DNA of 64,000 nucleotides. It comes from Dromiciops gliroides. Its lineage: Eukaryota > Chordata > Mammalia > Microbiotheria > Microbiotheriidae. The translations under genes were made by a program, and so were the position numbers. Positions 55,585 through 64,000 of the stretch are shown piece after piece (the stretch's first letter is position 1; every line of letters starts with the position of its first letter). Below the pieces are notes generated by a model. It was not told the DNA's origin and made no database searches. It worked only from the letters and a program-made list of their open reading frames with translations. Location of the stretch: contig NC_057866.1 in assembly GCF_019393635.1 (NCBI RefSeq), forward strand, positions 558,001-622,000. The letters are read 5' to 3'.

Positions 55585-58500
55585 CCCTGGTCTCTCTCGC
55601 CTCTGGAGCTCTGCTGTCAGTCTCTCTCTCCCCACTCCCTCTCTGTGTGTCTCAGCCAGAGGGCACCTCACCCCATGCTTGCTGCTGACACCACACTTCA
55701 TCTGGCCCCCATAGTGCTTGTAGATGAAGACTCCCAGCAGGACCAGGGTCAGGAAGAGCAGGGCTCCCAGCACCCCTCCCATGACTGCCATCTCGTTCAT
55801 AGTAAACATCTGCTGCTCCTGGCCTCCGGAGGAGCCACCTGGTGGACACAGCAGCCAGCCTCCAGCCTCCAGCCTCCAGCCTCCCCTCGGGGCTGGAAGC
55901 CCCTCATCTGGACCCAGCTGGAGAGCCCAGGGTCATGTGGGGGGGCGGCCGGTCCTTGCCCAGCCCCCTCCCCCTACCCACTGGCCGGAGACATTTAGAG
56001 CCAGCCATGCCCTCCCCACAGGGCGGGGCTCAGCCCTGGACTTCAGGCCCAGTGTGGCCTGACTGTGTCACACAGTGTCATAAACCACCTGGGAGACGGA
56101 GGGCAGAGGAGAGCAGAGGAGAGGTCTTAGGGCCTCTCTGTAGGGGTCAGTCCAACAGACATAAGGTGGAGCCCAGGACAGCTGGCCACATGACCAGAGA
56201 AAGTGGTCCAGACCCTCTGGTTGTGTGTGTGTTGCAGGGGAGAACAGCTCTGCACAGAGGTTTCAGGAAGGGGGAGGATGGAGGAGGGGCACCACCTATG
56301 GGCCTAGAGGGTCCAATGGGCCCCAGAGAGGTTGTTGATGAGACACCCACCTGGATTTGTTGATGTTTCTCCCGTGGTGCCCCCTGGTGCTCCAGTCTGG
56401 GAGCCCCCAGAGGGGCCAGGGCCTGGGGGACCTGGGGGATACTGGGTAGGGGGTATGGCTGAGGGTTTAACAGTGGTGCCTGAAGGTGGGGGGACCAGGG
56501 TGGGGCCAGGGCCGGGGGGCCCCTGGGTAGAGGAGGTGCCTGTGGGTGGGGGGACCAGGGTGGGGCCGGGGGGCCTCTGGGTAGGCGGCACAGCCGAGGG
56601 TTTCACAGTGGTACCCGGGGGTGTGGGGACCAGGGTGGGGCCGGGGCCAGGGGGCTTTGGGGAATCCTGGGTAGGAGATCTGGTTGGGGTGTTCTTCGAG
56701 GTGGGAGAGGTCTGAGTGCCACTCCCCAGGGTCGTGGACTCTAGGGAAGACCCCGATGATGAGGGGGAAGGGGTCCACAGGCTGCTTGTAGTCGAGAGAA
56801 GCAGGGGTACTGAGGTCGTCCCATCTATAGCTGGGGACGGGAGGCTTAATGTCATCAGGGACCAAGCTTCTGGCTCTATCCCAGGCTCCCAACTGAGCTA
56901 AGCTTGGCTCCTTAAGGTTGGGGGCTGGAGCTTAGCAGGTGCTGAGCCAATGCAAGCTGGTGCATCCCGCCCTCATCCCCAGGAACCCAAGGAGCCTGTG
57001 GTCATGGCCCTGGGTCAGGCTTAGCTGGGCCTCCCCAGAGGGGCTGGGGAGGGGGCATTACCTGGAGGAGGGGTGGGCTCTGTTTCCTGGATGAGGATCT
57101 CAATGGTGGTGGTGTCCTTCTCGGAGGTCAGCATATCCAAGACCTCAGCCTGGTGGGGGAGCAGGCCAGTCAGCTCCGTTCTCCTCCCCGCTCCCCAGTG
57201 CAGGCACTGGTGCCTGGGACAGAACTCACCTCTAGGTAAAGCACTTGTGGGGCCCCTACAGTGTCATTGGTCCTCACAATCTCCCCAGACATCCTGAAGG
57301 CTGAGCTGTTGGTGATTCGGTACTGGAGGGCTGAATTGGGCACCTGTGGAACAGGACACTGGGATGAGGGCACCCCAGCTCTCCTCCCCCTACCCTCAGG
57401 AGATCTCCCTCTCTCCCCGCCAGAACCACCCCCATGATACTCTCCTTCCTTACACCTGCTGGGAAGTCATCATCCTCAGCTCTGAGCCTCAGATATTTTT
57501 CAGGGTCTTCTGCATCCCTCACAGCGACATTGATGCCAGTGCCTGGGGGCAGCCAGCCTCGGTATAGGGCCTGGGGGAATCGAGGTGGGTACAGCTGCCC
57601 AGCCTCTGCCTGAATGGTGACCTGGGTCACAGAATAGCTGCCGGTGTGCACTTGTTGTTGAGCCTAGAGAGAGAAGGGGAAACCAGGGCTCGGACGGAGC
57701 TCCCAACAGGCCCAAGAGGGAGGCCCCATCCACCATCAGAGATGGGAAAGCTGCCGCCCAGAATAAGGCAGGGGTCTGGGATTCTGTGATGAGGAGCCCT
57801 AGTGGGGAAGCCGCTGGGGACCCCAGCTGGCTCCAGATCTCTAGTCCTCTGGAGCCTGCCAGGGGGAAGGGGTAGGCAGTCAGTCAATATAGATTAAGTG
57901 CCAGGTATGCCACTAAAATGCAGGGGATACAAGACAACCCTTACTCTTGAGGAGCTCACAGTCTAATGGGGGAGATGACATACAGATAAAGCAAGCTCTA
58001 GACAGGATCTGGTGGAAACAAACAGAGGGAAGATCCTGGAGTCGAGGGAGTGGTGAAGGCTTCCTATAGGAGGTAAGATTTTGGGAGGCCAGGAACATCA
58101 GTAGGAAGAGTGTTCCAGGTGGGGATGTAAGGGTCAGAGAGAGTGCCTGGAGCCCAGGGATGGAGAGTCTTGTTCATGGAACAGCCAGGATGCCAGGCCC
58201 ACTGGGTCAAAAACTAGAAGGGGGGTAAGGTATAGGAAAACTGGAAAGGGAAGAGGGGGCAGGTTATCAAGGGCTTTGATGCAAGAAAACAGATTTTCTC
58301 TTCCTGGAGGTGATAAGAAGCCCTTGGAGTTTCCTGAGTAGGAGATAAAATAGTCAGACCTATGCTTTAGGGAAACCACTTTGGTGACCAAATGGAAGGT
58401 GGACTGGGGTGGACAGAGACAGGCAAGCAGACACCTCCCTGATCAGGATATTGCAGTAGTCCAAGTGTGAGGAAATGAGGGTCTGCACCAGGGTGGGAAC

Positions 58501-61500
58501 AGGGTCAGAAGAGAGAAGGGGGCATAGAAGAGATGCTGTAAGAGGTGAAATCTACAAGAGATGCTGCTGCTGCAGAGGTGAAATCTACAAGAGATGCTGC
58601 TGCTGCAGATTTGAAATCTACAAGAGATGTTGCTGCAGAGGTGAAATCAACAATTCTTGGCCCCATATCGATCTGGGGGGTGAGAGAGTGAGAAGCTCAG
58701 GATGACTCCTGGGCTGGGAGCTTGGGGGACTGGGAGGAGGGTGGTGCCCCCCACAGTGATAGGGAAGGGTTAGGGGGAAAGAGGATGAGCTGTTGCATTT
58801 CAGAGGTCTGCTGGATGTCCAGTTAGAGATGTCTAAAGGACAGTTGGAGATGGGAGATTGGAGGGCAGCCGGGGAGTGGGAGCAGGAAAGGTAGATGGGA
58901 GAATCCCCAGCTTAGACGTGGTCATTGAATCCAGGGGGGCTGAGGGGATGGCCAGGGGAGGAGAGCAGAGGCCCAGGCCAGAGCTGGAAGCACACCCAGT
59001 GGTCCTTCCAGTGAGGGAGAGGAGCAGCACCCAGACACACTTCTCACCCGGACCATCAGGTTGAAGGTCTTGGCAACAGGGACGGCTTTGGCCATGGTGA
59101 TGTTGCCCGAGTCCTCACCAATCAGAAATGTATCATCTGTGTTCCCTGGGGAAGATTGGATGGGGGAAGCAGCCTTCCTTTAGTCATCTCTGTACCTGCC
59201 TGTCCTCAGCCCAGAGGAAAGGCGGTGGGCGGGCATGGCAGAGGGGCTGGGGGAAAAGGGGGTGGCTGTCTGAGACCAGTGGGAGGGTCGTCTCACCTGC
59301 AATAATGCTATATCTGATTTGTTCATTGATGACAGTGTCTCCATCTATAGCATAGACAGGCCCAGGTTCAAAGGTCAGGGGCGATGTCTAGAGGAAGGTA
59401 GGAAGAGAGAGTGGAGTGGGGGTGGTGTCCTTGGCCCAGCCTCCCCTTGTCACCCAGCCTGGCAGGAGGAAGGGCTGGTGGCTTCCCACATAACCACTGT
59501 CCATCCTGGGGGCCCCAAGTGACCCTGACTGGGCTGTCAGAGTTCCTGCAGGGAGTGAGCAGTGCCCAGACCTTCCTGCCAAGGGGGCAGGGCTGAGGCC
59601 ACCGGCAGGTTCATGTGGGAAGTGATTGGGACAACTTCCTTGAAACTCTAGGCCAAATTAGGAGAGAAAATAGTAGTGAGTGTGGCTGAGGCCTGCACCC
59701 TGGCTTCAGTGGGCTAGGGAGCATGCAAGGGAAGGGGCATTCTCTACACAAGTGAGAGCCTTGCCCCCAGGGGGCTGCACCCAAGTGAGGGTCTTGCTGG
59801 CTCTCACCCTCCTCTCCTTAAGTCACCAGGCCCTAGCTAGGTCTCATGCTCTCTTATGTGGGCAGACAGAGGCTCAGAAAGAAATAGCCCAAAACTCTGG
59901 TGAGTCAAGGACTCAAACCCCGACACTGTTGTTGGGGAAGACAAGATTTGGGCCAAGAAACCCTGGGTGGGAAGTTGGGGAGTGTGTGGAACTCACAAGT
60001 CCAGGCCCCAGCCCTGCTCACTTACTATTTTCTCTCCTAATTTGGTCCAGAGTCTCGAGAAAGTGCCCCCCATTGCCTCCCAGATGAGCCCACCAGTGGC
60101 CTCAGCCTGCCCCTTTGGCAGGAAGGTTTGAGAACTGCTCACTGCCTGCGGGAACTGTCACAGTCCGGGTCACCTGGGGCCCCCGGGATGGACATTGGTC
60201 AATGGAATGCTGTGGGAGGCCTTCAGCAGCCCTAGCCCCCTGATCCTGGGTGGGAGGGGGTGCCCTGAACAGAGCCACCTGCTCCCCATCTCCCCCCCCC
60301 CCCCGCTCCCTACCTCCCTCTGCCCCAGGCATGGACATTACCAGGACAGAGCCAGTGGGCACAGCCCCTCGGTACTGTGCGTGGATGCAGACTCGCCCAT
60401 CAGTGTACAGACAGGGTAGGAACCACGGAGGTCGCATGTCTGCAGGTATCACTTGGATGGTGATAGTGGCTGTGGCTGTGTGGCTGGGCTGCTCTGTCGT
60501 CGTGGGAGTGTCCTGTGGCAGAGCCCCAAGCCATGCATGAGTGGGGTGGGTAGGGCCTGGCAGAGCTCGTGCTGGGGCTGGGGTGCACTTTCAAAGCCTC
60601 TGGCCTTAGCGGGGAGAGAGGCCTGCTTGGGGGCTGGGGGTTCTTGGCCTTGTCAGGACAAGTGAATGCCCAAAGGCTCCGGGCATAGCCTTGGCTAAAG
60701 AAGCAGTGGAAACAGCCCCTTGTCTCTTCCAGGGGGATCCTGCCCAGAGAGGGGCTGGGATTGCTTTGGGTCACACAGCCATGTTCCTTGGTGGGGCCAG
60801 GAGGGGCAGGGACTCACCCTGGCCAGCAGACGGAGGACCAGGGTTGGGTTCTTCTCGTAATCCAAAGCCTGGGCCAGCTGCAGGGCAGGGAAGTTAACCC
60901 CAGCCAGGGAGAAAACCTGGTGTGCATCCTGAGGCAGAGGTGGAGGGGGCCAGAGAGTCAATGAGCAGTCAGCTGGAGCCCAGTGCTCTCTCCCCCCTCC
61001 CTAGGGCATAGACTGAGTTGTAGGTCCTAGCACCAGGCTCTGGCTGAGAGGCAGAGGAGAGACGGTGCTCAGGGGTCCCTGAGGGCTGGGGGAGCAGAGG
61101 GTGTTCAGGGGTCCCGGAGGGATGGGAGTGGGGGGAAGTGAGCTCAACTGACCACAGGGCTCTGCCCTTCAAGACTGTAGAAGAGTAAATCTCCATCCTC
61201 GTCTGTGGCTGTCAGTTCCGTGGCTGGTATGACAGTGGTCCCCACGTTGGTGTCCTGCACAGAATTTGGGAAGGTTGGGAGCAGCTAAGCCCAGTCCCTG
61301 GTTTGGATCCCCAGCCCCCAAATGCCCCCATGCATTGCATTGCTCACCTCGCTGATATTCCAGGCCTTGTTGATGAAAGGGAACGAGGGGGTCATGTCAT
61401 TAACATTGAGGACCTCCACAACCACCAGCAGCCTGGTCACCTGGGGCAAGCCAGGGGGTAGAGGTCAGGGGTCATCCCACTAGTCCGACCCCCTTCCCCA

Positions 61501-62391
61501 TCCCTGGAGGCCCCTTCCCCCAACTCACCACAGTAGACCCCGTCTTGCACTCTAAGTTTGCTGTCAGCACAGGGTGTGTCTGGTGGAGGGGAAGGAGGGA
61601 ATGTGGGATCAGTCACTCCCCCCAACAAGCCAGGCCCCTGGATGTCCACATCTGGAGTGAGTGACAGGTGGGGGGGGGTGGAGCGGTTCTAGGGGAGTAC
61701 CCAGAGGATGCTGGGGAAGAAGGGTGGAAAATGACCCACGGAGCTGGTTTCCGGCTCACCTCATAATCGGGGGCCTGGTTGAGCCTCAGCTCACCATTCA
61801 TAATATAGAAGATGTCTGCAGGAATGGACAAATTGCTCACAACCACCGTCTGCCCTGGGGGTGCCGTGATTCTGGCCAAAGGGTTTGTAGGGAGCTCGTT
61901 CTCTGTCACTTCGGCTCTCGTGCGGTCCACAGAGCACACTGTAGAGGGATTACCACTGAATCAGCACTGACCCCTGATTCTCCCGGAGCTGTCCTCCATC
62001 CCTGCCCCCCACCTCTCCTCCCCCCAGACCATCCTCCCTCCCTCTTCGTCCTCCCCCCGAGCCTCTCCTCCCTCTCCGTCCTTCCTCTCTGTCCTCCCCT
62101 CAGCCTCTCCTCCCTCCCTCTCCGTCCTCCCCTCAGCCTCTCCTCCCTCCCTCTCTGTCCTCCCCCCAGCCTCTCCTCCCTCCCTCCTTCTCTGTCCTCC
62201 CCCCAGCCTCTCCTCCCTCCCTCTCCGTCCTCCCCTTTTCACCGTGCCTCCAGCACCCTGACTCCCTCCTCCAGCCCTGGCTTCCCCTCAACCCAGATAC
62301 CCTGGCTCTGGCCCTCAGCTCCAGGGAACAGCAGCAGCAGCAGCAGCAGCAGTGGCCGCAGAAGCCCCAGGGCCCAGCCAGAGGCCTCCAT
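54079..62391 (-). CDS. CDHR5: Cadherin-related family member 5 (mucin-like protocadherin), 15 coding exons, 968 aa
   Basis: Coding exons: 62391-62301, 61938-61760, 61579-61529, 61440-61348, 61254-61153, 60928-60818, 60512-60342, 59387-59297, 59145-59048, 57663-57454, 57343-57230, 57149-57062, 56830-56351, 55838-55672, 54939-54079. Phases sum to 969 codons and the start has a perfect CCACCATGG. A signal peptide with an (CTG)n-coded poly-Leu core (1-27) precedes cadherin repeats (about 30-460; NVNDMTPSF, TATDEDGD, VIPADMRPPWFLPC, DGDTVINEQIRYSI). Exon 13 encodes a Thr/Ser/Pro mucin-like stalk (467-626) with GPTLVPPP repeats. One membrane helix lies at about 643-667 (VMGGVLGALLFLTLVLLGVF), followed by a 300-residue cytoplasmic tail. 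CDHR5 pairs in trans with CDHR2 to link brush-border microvilli. The tail block VRSILTKERKSEDGGYKAVW is shared with human, but the end is not (see findings). Human length is about 845. Confidence 0.95.
54192..54385 (-). repeat. CDHR5: In-frame tandem repeat in the CDHR5 tail
   Basis: Units of about 33 nt encode PPKEPAVEPEE and variants (PPKEPVEEPEE, PPMGPMVEPM). The array is imperfect but stays in frame. Its complement gives a Ser/Gly-rich open frame on the + strand that is not a gene. Confidence 0.9.
55195..55370 (+). mobile_element. MIR copy in CDHR5 intron 14
   Basis: Sense MIR: gtgctctaggcctggagtga, gagttcaaatcctgactaag, cctagctgtgggcccctggg, catctgtaaaatggggacaa. Confidence 0.75.
55496..55581. 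repeat. (TCTCTG)n then (TC)n microsatellite
   Basis: About six TCTCTG hexamers followed by about 28 TC dinucleotides, in CDHR5 intron 14. Pure polypyrimidine/polypurine, so able to form a triplex in principle. Confidence 0.92.
57664..59047 (-). other. CDHR5: CDHR5 intron 9, mostly an old L2 copy
   Basis: From about 57890 to 58960 the + strand matches the antisense of an L2 LINE: gaggagctcacagtctaatg, aggaagagtgttccaggtgg, tatcaagggctttgatgc, gatattgcagtagtccaagt, tggatgtccagttagagatg. It is interrupted by a 33-bp tandem repeat at 58535-58650. Confidence 0.65.
58535..58650. repeat. 33-bp tandem repeat inside the L2 copy
   Basis: Three and a half units of gaggtgaaatctacaagaga followed by tgctgctgctgca; the third unit is shorter, with tgttgctgca. 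Each unit carries a small CTG run. Confidence 0.92.
62020..62245. repeat. C/T-rich minisatellite in CDHR5 intron 1
   Basis: Repeated blocks of cctctcctccctccctctcc followed by gtcctcccctcag, about 33 bp with length variants, roughly six copies. The bases are nearly all pyrimidine on the + strand. Confidence 0.85.
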
Positions 62392-63240
62392 GGTGGGGAA
62401 GTGGTCCAGCCCCCCCACCCCAGGCGGCTCCAAGGAAGGGGAGAAGAGCTCTCTGGGCCTCACTTGGCCCACCCTGTCCTTCCCTGTTGCTTTCCTGGTG
62501 CAGTCACGGAGAGCGACCTTTGAGTCGGGCAAATGACGAAGATTTATGGCACCTCCAGCCAGGGGGGAGGGGGGGTAAGGGGGGGCAACTCTGCCACTCC
62601 CCCACCTTAAAGGGCTCAGCCCTCCCAGCAGCCAGAACAGGGAACATGGATGTTGTCATCTAACTGACCCTGATGCCGGGGAGGAGTTGGGGAGCTGGAG
62701 TTTGAGGCTCAGCTGGGGAGAAGTAGAAGATTCCTGCCCTTTGACCCTCCCCACTGCACACACAAGGAAATGAGGCAGATCCCTGGGTCCAGAAGGTCTT
62801 GTAGGGGCCCTTTATTCTAGGGGTGTCTCCTCTGTGCCCAGGCTCCTAGATAGTCCATTCCCTGCCCTCCCTCCTCACGTGGACCACTGACCACCCTGGC
62901 ATTTAGACCATTAACCAGTTAGTGGCCTCCAGTGCAGAAAAAGGAACCTTGGGAAGGTGCTAATCCTTGATAGGTGTGAGAGGATGAGGTCTCCCTAAGG
63001 TCCAAGGGGCAAGTGACCCCAGACCATTTGTTTGGAGGGAGGGGTTCTCCAGGGCTGGGGGACTGGGAAGGGAAGCAAGCTGCTCATCTCAGGTGGGGGG
63101 GGGCAATGGACAGGCCCCCAGACACCTGCACAGGTACTCTGGCAATAAGGATTTTTAACTTGCTTGTTTTCATTATGAACAAAATCCCTCAAAACCAACC
63201 AAAAATAGGAACTCACATTTATATAGTGATTTAAAGTTTA
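62392..63240. other. CDHR5: Region upstream of CDHR5
   Basis: Holds the CDHR5 promoter, which has no TATA box or CpG island that I can see. In human the next minus-strand gene is SCT; no secretin-coding exon is seen in the window. Confidence 0.5.
62811..62816 (-). terminator. Unassigned minus-strand poly(A) signal
   Basis: AATAAA in cctagaataaagggcccc on the minus strand, 420 nt upstream of the CDHR5 ATG. It would end a transcript coming from beyond the window. By synteny SCT is the candidate. Confidence 0.4.
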
Positions 63241-63253
63241 CAAAGTCAACTAG

Positions 63254-63400
63254 CCGGGGCAGCTAGGGCGCAAGGGATAGAGCACCGGCCCTGGATTCAG
63301 GAGGACCTGAGTTCAAATCTGGCCTCAGACACTTGACACTAGCTGTATGACCCTGGGCAAGTCACTTAACTCCAATTGCCTCACACACATACACACACAA
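63254..63400 (+). mobile_element. tRNA-derived marsupial SINE with perfect target-site duplication
   Basis: Short-form SINE ending in a CA-rich tail, flanked by AAAGTCAACTAG at 63242-63253 and 63401-63412, identical over 12 bp. It is probably the youngest insertion in the window. Confidence 0.92.
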
Positions 63401-63412
63401 AAAGTCAACTAG

Positions 63413-63735
63413 GCTTTTATTGAGTATGCACTATATACCTGGCATTGTATTAAGCATTGGGGAATACAAAGAAAAGTACAAATTATATTGCATTTGATTC
63501 TCACAAATTATTCTGCTAGTTTGTTGTTGAGTCATATTCGACACTGTGACCCCATTTGGGATTTTCTTGGCAAGGATACTGGAGGGCTTTGTTGTTTGCT
63601 TCTCCAGCTCATTTTACAGAGGAGGAAACTGAGGCAAACTGAAGTGACTTGCTTAGAGTCACGCAGCTAGTAAGTGTCTGAGGCCATATTTGAACCCCGG
63701 TCTTCCTAACTCCAAGTGCAAGGCTTTAGAATGAG
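63413..63735 (-). mobile_element. L2/MIR scrap, then antisense SINE with RTE-like tail
   Basis: At 63413-63480: ttgagtatgcactatatacc... aagcattggggaatacaaag. At 63517-63735: gtttgttgttgagtcatatt, ccatttgggattttcttggc, aggaggaaactgaggcaaac, atatttgaaccccggtcttc. The latter is the same family as the outer element at 28 kb and is in the same orientation. Confidence 0.75.
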
Positions 63736-64000
63736 GCATGGGAGGGGCAGGATTGATTCTCTCTAATCATACCTATCTCCACCTACTGGGGGCTGACTCA
63801 TGGGGGGACCATCCCTGGAGTCCACTTGTGGGCTTCTTCAGGAGTCAGGAAGTTAGCTCCGGGGTTTTAGTCCAGGGCAGAGGTTGTCAGGGCTTCTTGG
63901 CTTTCTTTCTGGGCAAAACTAGAAGATTCATTCACAAAGGGCTGAATCTGCAGGTCCTGGACAGCTGGCTTGGTATAGGTAGTAAGCCTCAGCTAAGCCC

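Noticed and set aside
57454-57457. Donor AG|GTGTAAG two bases earlier at CDHR5 exon 10
   Set aside because: It puts exon 11 out of phase. GGT|GTAAGG restores the frame into VPNSALQYRITN, which matches the human protein.
61661-62536. 291-codon + strand frame with Leu/Pro/Ser repeats
   Set aside because: It crosses CDHR5 exons 1-2 in antisense and the C/T minisatellite of intron 1.
62817-64000. Search for secretin (SCT) exons on the minus strand
   Set aside because: No HSDGTF-type peptide or signal peptide was seen; only SINE, L2 and MIR sequence.

Overview
The window is mammalian nuclear DNA from a marsupial. It has multi-exon genes with GT-AG introns and CpG-island promoters. It carries many copies of a tRNA-derived SINE whose head reads gcagctaggtggcacagtgg, a family typical of marsupials (WSINE1/Mar type, probably an Australian lineage), plus old MIR and L2 copies. 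The gene order LMNTD2(-), RASSF7(+), miR-210(-), PHRF1(+), IRF7(-), CDHR5(-) is that of human 11p15.5. Gene names rest on protein and synteny recall, since no database search was possible.

Layout. 1-1.7 kb: a pyrimidine-rich tract and a possible 3' exon of LRRC56 on the + strand. 1.7-17.35 kb: LMNTD2 on the - strand, 14 coding exons, 680 residues, with a 9.3-kb repeat-filled intron inside the lamin-tail domain and a 22-bp minisatellite in another intron. 19.9-21.2 kb: CpG island with an array of eight CCAAT boxes, the RASSF7 promoter. 21.3-23.0 kb: RASSF7. 24.6-27.2 kb: the miR-210 hairpin and its CpG island, the presumed MIR210HG transcript. 27.2-29.5 kb: a repeat block with a nested SINE and a 245-bp inverted repeat. 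29.6-46.3 kb: PHRF1, 17 coding exons, 1697 residues. 46.8-50.3 kb: IRF7, tail-to-tail with PHRF1, 10 coding exons, 517 residues, with an ISRE upstream. 50.3-53.9 kb: spacer. 53.9-62.4 kb: CDHR5, 15 coding exons, 968 residues. 62.4-64 kb: repeats and one unassigned minus-strand poly(A) signal.

The genes do not form an operon-like unit. IRF7 is an interferon-response factor. PHRF1 is a RING/PHD/SRI nuclear protein tied to RNA polymerase II. RASSF7 is an N-terminal RASSF with a Ras-association domain. CDHR5 is a brush-border protocadherin. LMNTD2 is a little-studied lamin-tail protein. miR-210 is a hypoxia-induced microRNA. All exon joins for the five genes were checked by hand for splice sites and reading phase. 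The main points for a second look are the reshaped CDHR5 cytoplasmic tail, the missing Ser477 equivalent in IRF7, the CCAAT array, an in-frame 84-nt intron and an overlapping upstream ATG in RASSF7, the inverted repeat 5' of PHRF1, and a perfect 19-bp hairpin in LMNTD2. I saw no retroviral, LTR or other capsid-bearing element.
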